This document shows positions 16,108 to 22,958 of a stretch of 47,373 nt of DNA, piece by piece. The DNA comes from Streptomyces sp. Ru62. Lineage in GTDB: Bacteria > Actinomycetota > Actinomycetes > Streptomycetales > Streptomycetaceae. Location: assembly GCF_002920615.1 (NCBI RefSeq), contig NZ_PQSU01000048.1:1-47373 (forward strand). The letters run 5' to 3'. Every line of letters begins with the position of its first letter. The stretch's first letter is position 1. A program made the translations under genes and the position numbers. Below the pieces are notes generated by a model. The model was not told the DNA's origin. It searched no databases and saw only the letters and a program-made list of their open reading frames with translations.

Positions 16108-16742
16108 GCACGGGAGCACTGCGGGTCGTCGTGGTGGACGACCACGCCGTCATGCGGGCCGGGGTCCTCGCCCTGCTCGCCGGTGAGGACAGCATCGACA
16201 TCGTCGGCGAGGCCGGCGACGGGCGCGCCGCGCTCGGCCTCGTGGAGCGGTACGACCCCGACGTGGCCCTGGTCGACCTGCGGATGCCCGTGCTCGACGG
16301 GGTGGCGACGACCACCGAGATCGTCGCCCGCCACCCGCGGACCCGGGTGCTGATCCTGACGACGTACGACACCGACGCCGACATCGAGCGCGGGGTGGAG
16401 GCCGGTGCCATCGGCTACCTGCTCAAGGACACCACCCGTGAGCAGCTCGTCGACGCCATCCACGCGGCGGCGCGCGGCGAGACGGTCCTCGCTCCCCGGG
16501 TCGCCGAGAAGCTGGTCGCACGGATGCGGCGGCCCGTGCACGACCCGCTGACCGACCGGGAGACCGACGTCCTCGACGCCGTCGCGGACGGCCTCACCAA
16601 CGCCGAGATCGGCAGGCGCCTGATGATCGCCGAGGCCACGGTGAAGACGCATCTGCTGCGCCTGTTCGCCAAGCTCGACGTGAACGACCGGACGAGGGCG
16701 GTGGTGGTGGCCATGGAGCGGGGGCTGCTGCGGCGGCCGTAG
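16104..16742 (+). CDS. NarL/FixJ-family response regulator
   Basis: A 212-residue regulator. The receiver domain (1-120) has acidic residues Asp12/Asp13 in VVVDDH, phospho-acceptor Asp58 in VALVDLRMP, and the conserved Lys in YLLKDTT. The LuxR-type HTH covers about 148-208 (LTDRETDVLDAVADGLTNAE, LMIAEATVKTHLLRLFAKLD). ATGA overlap with the kinase shows coupling. It is the last gene of the MMPL operon. The 24-bp palindrome upstream of the operon is a candidate binding site, although NarL-type sites are often looser inverted repeats. Confidence 0.94.
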   Translation: MSTGALRVVVVDDHAVMRAGVLALLAGEDSIDIVGEAGDGRAALGLVERYDPDVALVDLRMPVLDGVATTTEIVARHPRTRVLILTTYDTDADIERGVEAGAIGYLLKDTTREQLVDAIHAAARGETVLAPRVAEKLVARMRRPVHDPLTDRETDVLDAVADGLTNAEIGRRLMIAEATVKTHLLRLFAKLDVNDRTRAVVVAMERGLLRRP

Positions 16743-16885
16743 CGAGGAAGTCTGTCGCGGCGGGGACAGATCTCCTGGGCTGCCGGAGTTAGGGTTGTCG
16801 GACGACGCGGAGGGTACCGAACACCTCGGGACACGGGTGCCGCACATGCCCGGGTTCCTCACCGCGTCCCCGAGACGAAGGTGCT

Positions 16886-17221
16886 ATGCCCGCAGAGAAC
16901 GCCCCCGCCGACAACCTGGACGACGACGACTACCCCGCCTACACGATGGGGCGGGCCGCCGACGTCCTCGGCACAACTCCCGCCTTCCTCCGGGCCATCG
17001 GCGAGGCCGACCTGATCACCCCGCTGCGTTCGGAGGGCGGCCACCGCCGGTACTCGCGCCGCCAGCTGCGCATCGCCGCCCGCGCCCGGGAGCTCGTGGA
17101 CCAGGGCACGCCCATCGAGGCCGCGTGCCGCATCATCTCCCTGGAGGACCAGCTCGACGACGCCCTCCGCGTGAACCGGGACATGCGCCGCAGGCTCGAC
17201 GAACGCCCTACGGATACCTAG
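16886..17221 (+). CDS. Small MerR-like DNA-binding protein
   Basis: A 111-residue protein. An acidic N-terminus (DNLDDDDYPAY) is followed by a MerR-type winged helix (TMGRAADVLGTTPAFLRAIG, then LITPLRSEGGHRRYSRRQLR) and a short helical tail (QLDDALRVNRDMRRRLDERP). There is no effector domain or metal-binding cysteine, so it is not a canonical ligand-responsive MerR. AGGTG precedes the ATG. It lies immediately upstream of the cold-shock gene, separated by 229 bp that hold that gene's promoter and leader. A role in the adjacent cold-shock module is possible but unproven. Confidence 0.85.
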   Translation: MPAENAPADNLDDDDYPAYTMGRAADVLGTTPAFLRAIGEADLITPLRSEGGHRRYSRRQLRIAARARELVDQGTPIEAACRIISLEDQLDDALRVNRDMRRRLDERPTDT

Positions 17222-17450
17222 ATCCGCCGCTACAGAAATTCCGACCACGACGACATGAGAATACTTGGACGATCACGAAAACACATGGGGCTTCCGGCCG
17301 GCCTGTGTTAGCGTGATAGCAGTTGCAGTTTTGGTTGCCAGAGATTTTTTCTTTGCAGAGCTTTCCGGATTCTTCCGGAGGGGTAATCATCGCGGCGACT
17401 CGGCTCCGTAAAGTGCGGAGTCCGGCATTGCCCCCCAAGGGAGATTCAAT
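17222..17450 (+). promoter_or_regulatory. Promoter and long 5' leader of the cold-shock gene
   Basis: This is the least GC-rich stretch in the vicinity. A -10-like TAGCGT lies at 17309-17314; if used, the 5' UTR is about 130 nt. The leader contains TCCGGA (17365-17370) repeated at 17375-17380 with a 4-nt loop, a run TTTTTTCTTT, a CTCCG/CGGAG stem (17404-17408 with 17416-17420), and the RBS AAGGGAG just before the ATG. Long structured leaders are usual for cspA-type genes, where folding changes with temperature. Confidence 0.5.
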
Positions 17451-17654
17451 ATGGCATCTGGCACCGTGAAGTGGTTCAACGCGGAAAAGGGCTTCGGCTT
17501 CATCGAGCAGGACGGCGGCGGCGCCGACGTGTTCGCCCACTACTCGAACATCGCCACCTCCGGCTTCCGCGAGCTTCAGGAAGGCCAGAAGGTTACCTTC
17601 GACGTCACGCAGGGCCAGAAGGGCCCGCAGGCCGAGAACATCGTTCCCGCCTGA
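17451..17654 (+). CDS. Cold-shock protein (CspA family)
   Basis: A 67-residue single cold-shock domain, full length for the family. It has RNP1 KGFGFIEQ and RNP2 VFAHYSNI, with N-terminal MASGTVKWFNAE and C-terminal GPQAENIVPA. It binds single-stranded RNA/DNA and acts as an RNA chaperone and antiterminator. AAGGGAG precedes the ATG. It is followed by a strong terminator and then a DEAD-box RNA helicase with its own RBS, a natural functional partner in RNA remodelling at low temperature. Confidence 0.97.
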   Translation: MASGTVKWFNAEKGFGFIEQDGGGADVFAHYSNIATSGFRELQEGQKVTFDVTQGQKGPQAENIVPA

Positions 17655-17673
17655 CGCTGACGCGCTACATGGT

Positions 17674-17708
17674 GCTGGGGCCCGCGCTCTCGGGGTGCGG
17701 GCCCCAGC
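17674..17708 (+). terminator. Rho-independent terminator after the cold-shock gene
   Basis: GCTGGGGCCCGC (17674-17685) pairs perfectly with GCGGGCCCCAGC (17697-17708) across an 11-nt loop, followed by CCATTGTTTT. It begins 20 bp after the stop. Confidence 0.85.
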
Positions 17709-17832
17709 CCATTGTTTTCCCGGCCCGGGCCGGATTTTCGCATTTCCGTCGGCTCATTCTTGTGAATCCACGCGCGGCTCGTTCACCGCTGGGCGGAATT
17801 CCTCGATACGCCGCATCGAGGAAGGTTCCCTC

Positions 17833-19356
17833 ATGAACCGCACCCGTCGCACCGGCGGCGACCCAGGCCGCTTCCGCGCGGACCGGACGTCCACCCGGAC
17901 GGCCGGCGGCACGCGCGGCGGCCGCTCCCGTACGCAGGAGCAGGGCCGGCAGACCCCCCGTCCGGGCACCGGACGCAGGAGCGGCGCGGGCGCGCGCTCC
18001 GGCACCCGCCGGCAGGAGTTCGCCCTGCCGGTCACCCTCACCGAACCGCTGCCGGCGGTCGAGACGTTCGCCGAGCTGGACATGCCCGCACGCCTGCTGG
18101 CCGCGCTCGGCGCCGAAGGCGTCACCGTTCCCTTCCCGATCCAGGCGGCCACGCTGCCCAACGCGCTGGCCGGCCGGGACGTGCTGGGCCGCGGGCGCAC
18201 CGGCTCGGGCAAGACGCTCGCCTTCGGTCTGCCGCTGCTGGCCCGTCTGGACGGGCAGCGGGCCCAGCCCCGGCAGCCGCTCGCGCTCGTCCTCGTCCCC
18301 ACCCGGGAACTGGCCCAGCAGGTCACCGACGCGCTCACCCCGTACGCCCGCGCCCTCAGGCTGCGGCTCGCCACGGTGGTCGGCGGCATGTCGATCGGCC
18401 GCCAGGCGAGCGCGCTGCGCGGCGGCGCCGAGGTCGTCGTCGCCACACCCGGCCGGCTGAAGGACCTCATCGAACGGGGCGACTGCCGGCTGGACCAGGT
18501 CGCCGTCACCGTTCTGGACGAGGCCGACCAGATGGCCGACATGGGCTTCATGCCGCAGGTGACCGCCCTGCTCGACCAGGTCGCCGACGGCGGCCAGCGG
18601 CTGCTGTTCTCGGCCACCCTGGACCGCAACATCGACCTGCTGGTACGGCGCTACCTCCACGATCCCGTCGTGCACTCGGTCGACCCGTCCGCGGGCGCCG
18701 TCAGCACCATGGAGCACCATCTGCTGCACGTGCACGACGACGACAAGCACACCGCCGCGACCGAGATCGCCGCCCGGGACGGGCGCGTGATCATGTTCCT
18801 GGACACCAAGCACGCGGTCGACCGGATGGCCCGGCACCTGCTGTCCGTCGGGGTGCGTGCCTCGGCCCTGCACGGCGGCAAGTCCCAGCCCCAGCGCAAC
18901 CGCACCCTCGCCCAGTTCAAGGACGGCCACGTCACGGTCCTGGTGGCGACCAACGTCGCCGCCCGCGGCATCCACGTCGACGGCCTCGACCTCGTCGTCA
19001 ACGTCGACCCGCCCGGGGACCACAAGGACTACCTGCACCGGGGCGGCCGTACCGCCCGGGCCGGCGAGTCCGGCACGGTCGTCACCCTGGTCCTGCCGCA
19101 CCAGCGGCGAGCGATGGACCGCCTGATGGCCGACGCCGGCATCACCGCGAGCACCGTCCGGGTCCGCCCGGGCGAGGCCGAGCTGCACCGCATCACCGGC
19201 GCCCGCACCCCCTCCGGCGTACCCGTCACGGTCACCGTGCCGGCCGCCGAACGGAGCGAGCGCACGGGGTCCGCCACCCGCGGTCGCCGGGGGCGCGCCG
19301 CCGGCCGTGGGGCGGCCGCCCGCACCCGCCGCTCCGCCCCCAGGAACAACTCGTAG
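17833..19356 (+). CDS. DEAD-box ATP-dependent RNA helicase
   Basis: A 507-residue helicase with all core motifs: Q-motif region FPIQ (101-104), motif I GRTGSGKT (121-128), Ia PTRELAQQ (157-164), Ib TPGRL (205-209), II DEAD (229-232), III SAT (260-262), V TNVAARGIHV (about 373-382) and VI HRGGRTAR (402-409). Basic low-complexity tails at both ends (TRTAGGTRGGRSRTQ; ATRGRRGRAAGRGAAARTRR) probably bind RNA. Motif I has Arg where many family members have Ala/Gln. The ATG at 17833 follows GAGGAAGG. It lies downstream of the cold-shock gene and likely unwinds structured RNA in cold or stress. Confidence 0.95.
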   Translation: MNRTRRTGGDPGRFRADRTSTRTAGGTRGGRSRTQEQGRQTPRPGTGRRSGAGARSGTRRQEFALPVTLTEPLPAVETFAELDMPARLLAALGAEGVTVPFPIQAATLPNALAGRDVLGRGRTGSGKTLAFGLPLLARLDGQRAQPRQPLALVLVPTRELAQQVTDALTPYARALRLRLATVVGGMSIGRQASALRGGAEVVVATPGRLKDLIERGDCRLDQVAVTVLDEADQMADMGFMPQVTALLDQVADGGQRLLFSATLDRNIDLLVRRYLHDPVVHSVDPSAGAVSTMEHHLLHVHDDDKHTAATEIAARDGRVIMFLDTKHAVDRMARHLLSVGVRASALHGGKSQPQRNRTLAQFKDGHVTVLVATNVAARGIHVDGLDLVVNVDPPGDHKDYLHRGGRTARAGESGTVVTLVLPHQRRAMDRLMADAGITASTVRVRPGEAELHRITGARTPSGVPVTVTVPAAERSERTGSATRGRRGRAAGRGAAARTRRSAPRNNS

Positions 19357-19371
19357 TCCAGGTACCGGGAT

Positions 19372-19393
19372 TCGCCCCCCTCGTCCGGGGCGA
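19372..19393 (+). terminator. Possible hairpin terminator after the helicase
   Basis: TCGCCCC (19372-19378) pairs with GGGGCGA (19387-19393) across 8 nt, 15 bp past the helicase stop and before the next gene. The stem is short, so this is a weaker call. Confidence 0.4.
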
Positions 19394-19444
19394 GCCTACG
19401 GTCGATCCCTCCGCTGTCCCTCCCCCAACCCTGTGGAGTCCGCC

Positions 19445-19741
19445 ATGCGCTGTGTCATCGCCCGTTTCCCCTTCGACCTGATCAAGAGCGAGGTCGAGCA
19501 GTCGATGAGCGGCATCGCGCCCGAACCGGTCACCGGCGTCTCGGTGAGCATCGGCCGCCGCGTCTACCCCGTCATGCAGGTCGGGGAAGTGATCACCAAG
19601 CAGGACCGCCGCGACTTCACCTCGGGCGAGATGCGCCGGGCACTGACTCGGCTCGGCTTCACCTGCCACGACGCGCCCCCGGCCGCGTCGGCCACGCCCG
19701 CCCCGGCCACGCGCGCCGACGAGGACGCCTGGCGCTGGTGA
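19445..19741 (+). CDS. Conserved small protein of unknown function next to the helicase
   Basis: A 98-residue protein beginning MRCVIARFPFDLIKSEVEQSMSG would be the start region; residues 1-75 look folded, with alternating strands and helices (GVSVSIGRRVYPVMQVGEVI; SGEMRRALTRLGFTC). A proline/alanine tail (PPAASATPAPATRAD) ends the protein. GGAG lies about 9 nt before the ATG at 19445; a longer upstream frame overlaps the helicase end and has no RBS. I do not recognise a named domain. The position, 88 bp behind the helicase on the same strand, suggests co-regulation with the cold-shock/helicase module. The two cysteines do not form a recognisable motif. Confidence 0.75.
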   Translation: MRCVIARFPFDLIKSEVEQSMSGIAPEPVTGVSVSIGRRVYPVMQVGEVITKQDRRDFTSGEMRRALTRLGFTCHDAPPAASATPAPATRADEDAWRW

Positions 19742-20029
19742 CCCTCCCGGGACCGCCGGTCGTTCCGTCCGGCCTGACGGCCGCGGCATCCCGGTTCACG
19801 GGTGTGAGCGGCGTGGGATGTGGCACCCGGACCCGGAGCGGGCCGGACCCGCGCACCGCGTCCCGTACGGCACACGGTTCGGCCACGAGCCGCGTGCCGT
19901 ACGAGGGCGCCACGGCCCGCGCCCCCCGGTTGTCGCCGCGAACCGCCGACGACAACCGGTGTGGCCCGCGCGGCTGGCGCCGGACGCCGTCCGCCCGCCG
20001 CAGGCGGAGCGCCGGACCGGACCCCTGGC
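19742..20029. other. 288-bp convergent intergenic region, no gene seen
   Basis: This is GC-rich sequence between the convergent small conserved gene and the FAD oxidoreductase. No RBS-supported ORF or strong terminator stands out. Confidence 0.5.
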
Positions 20030-21223
20030 TCAGGCCGGTGCGTTCGCCGGTGCCACCGCGTCCGCCCGCTCCCGCACCACGCGCCGCCGCGGGGCCGGCA
20101 CCAGGAGCGGGTTGGCGACGCCCCAGGCCGCGCCCTTGCAGACCAGTTCCTTGTACACGGCGGCGATCCGGCCGGTCAGGGCCGCCCGCACCGCGCGGTC
20201 GTCGGCGGTGACGTACTGGATCAGGCCTTCCTTGCGGCCCAGCGAGATGCACTGGTTGAAGTAGCGCAGCGGCACCTCCGGGAGTTTGCGGCCGGTCAGG
20301 CGCGCCGCGATGGCGTCGGCGGCCTGCCAGGCGGCGGGGACGCCCGAGGCGCACGACATCCGCAGCGGCTTGTCGCCGGGGCCCATCGCCAGGGCCGCGT
20401 CGCCGACGGCGTACACGTCCGGGTGCGAGACCGAGCGCATGGACCGGTCGACCACGATCTGCCCGGTGCCGGTGACCTCCAGGCTCGTGGCCCGGGCGAT
20501 CGGGTGGACGGCGAAGCCGGTGGTCCACACGGTGACCGCGGCCGGGACCGAGGCGCCGTCGGCGGTGGTGACGTGGTCGGCCGCCACGGCGGTGACGGTG
20601 GTGTGCTCGTGCACGGTGACGCCGAGCCCGGCGAAGACCTTGCGCACATGGGCGCGGCCCTTGTCCGAGAGCCAGTCGCCGAGGCCGCCGCGGGCGGCGA
20701 GGGTGACATCGAGGTCCGGGCGGGCCTCGGCGATCTCGGCCGCCGCCTCCAGACCGGTGAGTCCGCCGCCGACCACGACCACCGGCTGCCCGGCCGACAG
20801 CCCGGCCAGACGCTCGCGCAGCCGCAGCGCCCCGGCACGGCTCGCGATCTCGTGGGCGTGCTCCGCCACGCCCGGGACGCCCTGGTCGTTCCAGCCGCTG
20901 CCCAGGGCGTACACGAGGGTGTCGTACTCCAGTTCCCCGGCGCTGTCCGCGCCGGTGACGGCGACGGTCCTGCGGTCGACGTCGACGCCGGTGACCCGCG
21001 CGAGCCTCAGCTCCACGCCGGTGCCCGCGAACATCTCGCTGAACGGCCGGGGCCTGAGGTCCTGGCCGGTGGCGAGCTGGTGCAGCCGGACGCGCTCCAC
21101 GAAGTCGGGCTCGGCGTTGACGAGGGTGATGGCGACGTCTTCGGGGCGCAGCCGCCTGGCGAGGCGTCCGGCGGTGATGGCTCCGGTGTATCCGGCTCCG
21201 AGGACGACGATGCGGTGCTGCAT
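20030..21223 (-). CDS. FAD/NAD(P)-dependent oxidoreductase (NDH-2-like)
   Basis: A 397-residue flavoprotein of the pyridine-nucleotide-disulfide oxidoreductase fold without redox cysteines. The FAD-binding GAGYTG is near residue 9. The second Rossmann motif VVVVGGGLTGLEAAAEIAEA is at about 150-170 for NAD(P)H, and the third FAD element DVYAVGDAAL is at about 270. This layout matches type II NADH dehydrogenase-like proteins. CAGGAG precedes the ATG at 21223; the open frame extends further upstream but without support. It lies 114 bp downstream of an ECF41 sigma factor on the same strand. ECF41 sigma factors are typically linked to carboxymuconolactone decarboxylase, oxidoreductase or epimerase genes, and this gene fits as its target. 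Confidence 0.9.
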   Translation of the reverse strand: MQHRIVVLGAGYTGAITAGRLARRLRPEDVAITLVNAEPDFVERVRLHQLATGQDLRPRPFSEMFAGTGVELRLARVTGVDVDRRTVAVTGADSAGELEYDTLVYALGSGWNDQGVPGVAEHAHEIASRAGALRLRERLAGLSAGQPVVVVGGGLTGLEAAAEIAEARPDLDVTLAARGGLGDWLSDKGRAHVRKVFAGLGVTVHEHTTVTAVAADHVTTADGASVPAAVTVWTTGFAVHPIARATSLEVTGTGQIVVDRSMRSVSHPDVYAVGDAALAMGPGDKPLRMSCASGVPAAWQAADAIAARLTGRKLPEVPLRYFNQCISLGRKEGLIQYVTADDRAVRAALTGRIAAVYKELVCKGAAWGVANPLLVPAPRRRVVRERADAVAPANAPA

Positions 21224-21278
21224 TTCCTGACTCCTGTCTTGAGCGGATTCGCCCCTTGAACCGGGCGGCCCGCCGTTT

Positions 21279-21285
21279 CCTGACA
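21279..21285 (-). promoter_or_regulatory. Candidate ECF41-type -35 element before the oxidoreductase
   Basis: On the minus strand TGTCAGG (21285 to 21279) is followed about 15 nt later by CGGT, roughly 60 nt before the oxidoreductase start. ECF41 promoters described in the literature have a TGTCA-type -35. The match is partial, particularly at -10, so this is a weak candidate. Confidence 0.3.
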
Positions 21286-21337
21286 GGAACGCGGTGTGAA
21301 GCACCTCACATCGGGTCGGGGGGCGCGGAGCCCGGGG

Positions 21338-22282
21338 TCAGAAGGCGTGGAGCAGGGGTTCGCCGTGGTCGGTGGCCGCCCAGTGCCGGGTCGCGCGTTC
21401 GAGCTTGTCGGGGTTGGCCTGGCCGCGGAACGCCCGGATGCCGTCGGCGGTGACCTCCAGGCAGATGACGCCGATGACCCGCCCGTCGAGGACCGCCACG
21501 ACGGCCGGCTCGCCGTTGGCGGTGGTGGCGTAGACCGCGGGCGAGCCGCCGACCAGGTTCTGCTTGGCCTTGCCGGGCTTGAACAGGCCCCGCATGAACT
21601 TCGCGACCGCGAGCGCGCCCTCGAACGCCTTCGTGCGGGCCGGAACCTTGCCGCCGCCGTCACCGATCGAGACGGCGTCCTGGGTGAGCAGCCGGATCAG
21701 CGGCTCGGTCCGGCCGCTGGTGGCGGCGGCGAGGAACTCCTCGACGATCCGCCGGGCGGCGGCCTCGTCGATCTCGGTACGGGCCCTGCCGTCCGCGACG
21801 TGCTTCTTGGCCCGGTGGAAGAGCTGCTGACTCGCGGCCTCGCTGATGTCGAGGATCGCGGCGATCTCCCGGTGCGGGTAGTCGAACGCCTCCCGCAGCA
21901 CGTACACCGCCCGCTCGCCCGGGGACAGGCGCTCCAGCAGGGTGAGGACGGCGTACGACACCGACTCGCGCTGTTCCGCGGTGTCGGCCGGGCCCAGCAT
22001 CGGGTCCCCGGCGAGCAGCGGCTCGGGCAGCCACTGGCCCACGTAGGTCTCGCGCCGCGCGCGGGCCGAGGTGAGCTGGTTGAGGCAGAGGTTGGTGAGG
22101 ACCTTGGTCAGCCAGGCCTCGGGGACCTCGATGTGGTCGGAGCCGGCGGCCTGCCAGCGCAGGAACGTTTCCTGCACGGCGTCCTCGGCCTCGCTCGCGG
22201 AGCCGAGCAGGCGATAGGCGATGGCCTCCAGCCGGGGCCGGGCCGCCTCGAACCGCTCCACGTCGCTCAGGGTCAGGGCCAT
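21338..22282 (-). CDS. ECF41-type RNA polymerase sigma factor with SnoaL-like C-terminal domain
   Basis: A 314-residue sigma factor. Region 2 (about 12-75: ARPRLEAIAYRLLGSASEAE, VQETFLRWQ) and region 4 (about 115-170: LERLSPGERAVYVLREAFDY, AAILDISEAASQQLFHRAKK) are followed by a SnoaL/NTF2-like extension of about 120 residues. Three hallmarks of the ECF41 group are present: WLPEPLL in the linker, DGGGK in the extension (IGDGGGKVPA) and the C-terminal NPDKL. In this group the fused SnoaL domain replaces an anti-sigma factor and modulates activity in cis. The start at 22282 lies 7 nt after TAGGAT, suggesting a leaderless mRNA. The downstream FAD oxidoreductase is the likely regulon member. Confidence 0.93.
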   Translation of the reverse strand: MALTLSDVERFEAARPRLEAIAYRLLGSASEAEDAVQETFLRWQAAGSDHIEVPEAWLTKVLTNLCLNQLTSARARRETYVGQWLPEPLLAGDPMLGPADTAEQRESVSYAVLTLLERLSPGERAVYVLREAFDYPHREIAAILDISEAASQQLFHRAKKHVADGRARTEIDEAAARRIVEEFLAAATSGRTEPLIRLLTQDAVSIGDGGGKVPARTKAFEGALAVAKFMRGLFKPGKAKQNLVGGSPAVYATTANGEPAVVAVLDGRVIGVICLEVTADGIRAFRGQANPDKLERATRHWAATDHGEPLLHAF

Positions 22283-22289
22283 GCCAGGG

Positions 22290-22295
22290 ATCCTA
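22290..22295 (-). promoter_or_regulatory. -10 box of the ECF41 gene (leaderless start)
   Basis: TAGGAT on the minus strand ends 7 nt before the ATG at 22282, with no Shine-Dalgarno sequence between them. Transcription would begin at the start codon. Confidence 0.5.
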
Positions 22296-22381
22296 GCCGC
22301 CACCACCCCCGCCGGGCCGGGACCGCGGGTTCCCGCTGAGAGGCCGTCAGCGGGCCCCGGCGCGGCTGGTATGACTGCTGC

Positions 22382-22762
22382 ATGCTGGAAGAAGCCGCGC
22401 AGTCAGCGATCGACATGTTCCTCTCGGCGTTCAACGCCCGGGACGACGGCCAGGTGATCTCCCTGCTGTCCCAGGCCCTCACCTCGGACGTGGTGTTCTG
22501 GGGTCCGCTGGGCCGCAGCGAGGGAGTGGAGGCGGTCGAACGGTTCGTGCTGGACATCCGCCGCCACCCCGCCGGCGCCGGCACGATGGTCCGCTGTTCG
22601 GCGGTGGACATGCCGGGCGAATGGGCCCGCTACCAGTGGGTCTTCACCACACCGGGCGGCGGACCGCGGCTGGCCGGGACGGACGTGGTGCACCTGCGGC
22701 CCCGTACGAACCTCATCGACCAGGTGATCGTCTTCGCGGGGGACATCGAGCCCGCCCCCTGA
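22382..22762 (+). CDS. NTF2/SnoaL-like small protein
   Basis: A 126-residue protein with the cone-shaped NTF2-like pattern: N-terminal helices (EEAAQSAIDMFLSAFNARDD), then strands (DVVFWGPLGRSEGVEAVERF, WARYQWVFTTPGGGPRLAGT, DVVHLRPRTNLIDQVIVFAG). It is divergent from the ECF41 gene, whose own C-terminal domain has the same fold, and shares a 99-bp promoter region with it. TATGAC (22370-22375) ends 6 nt before the ATG and there is no RBS, so the mRNA may be leaderless. Function unknown. The fold serves as a ligand pocket or isomerase, and a link to the ECF41 module is only positional. Confidence 0.8.
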   Translation: MLEEAAQSAIDMFLSAFNARDDGQVISLLSQALTSDVVFWGPLGRSEGVEAVERFVLDIRRHPAGAGTMVRCSAVDMPGEWARYQWVFTTPGGGPRLAGTDVVHLRPRTNLIDQVIVFAGDIEPAP

Positions 22763-22958
22763 CGAGCCCCTCTGAAAGGTCGTTCCCCACCGGGCTCCCG
22801 GCGGGGCCGGGGTCCGTTGGGCCGGTCGGGTGTATCCGTCATCCGAATGGCCGTACCTCGCACGCCCAGAGGCCCGGGGGCGGGCTCGCGTGGTGAGGAT
22901 GGCGGGTGACCGACGTCCTGTCGTGGGCGGACGGCGAGCATCGGGAGACGGACGACTT

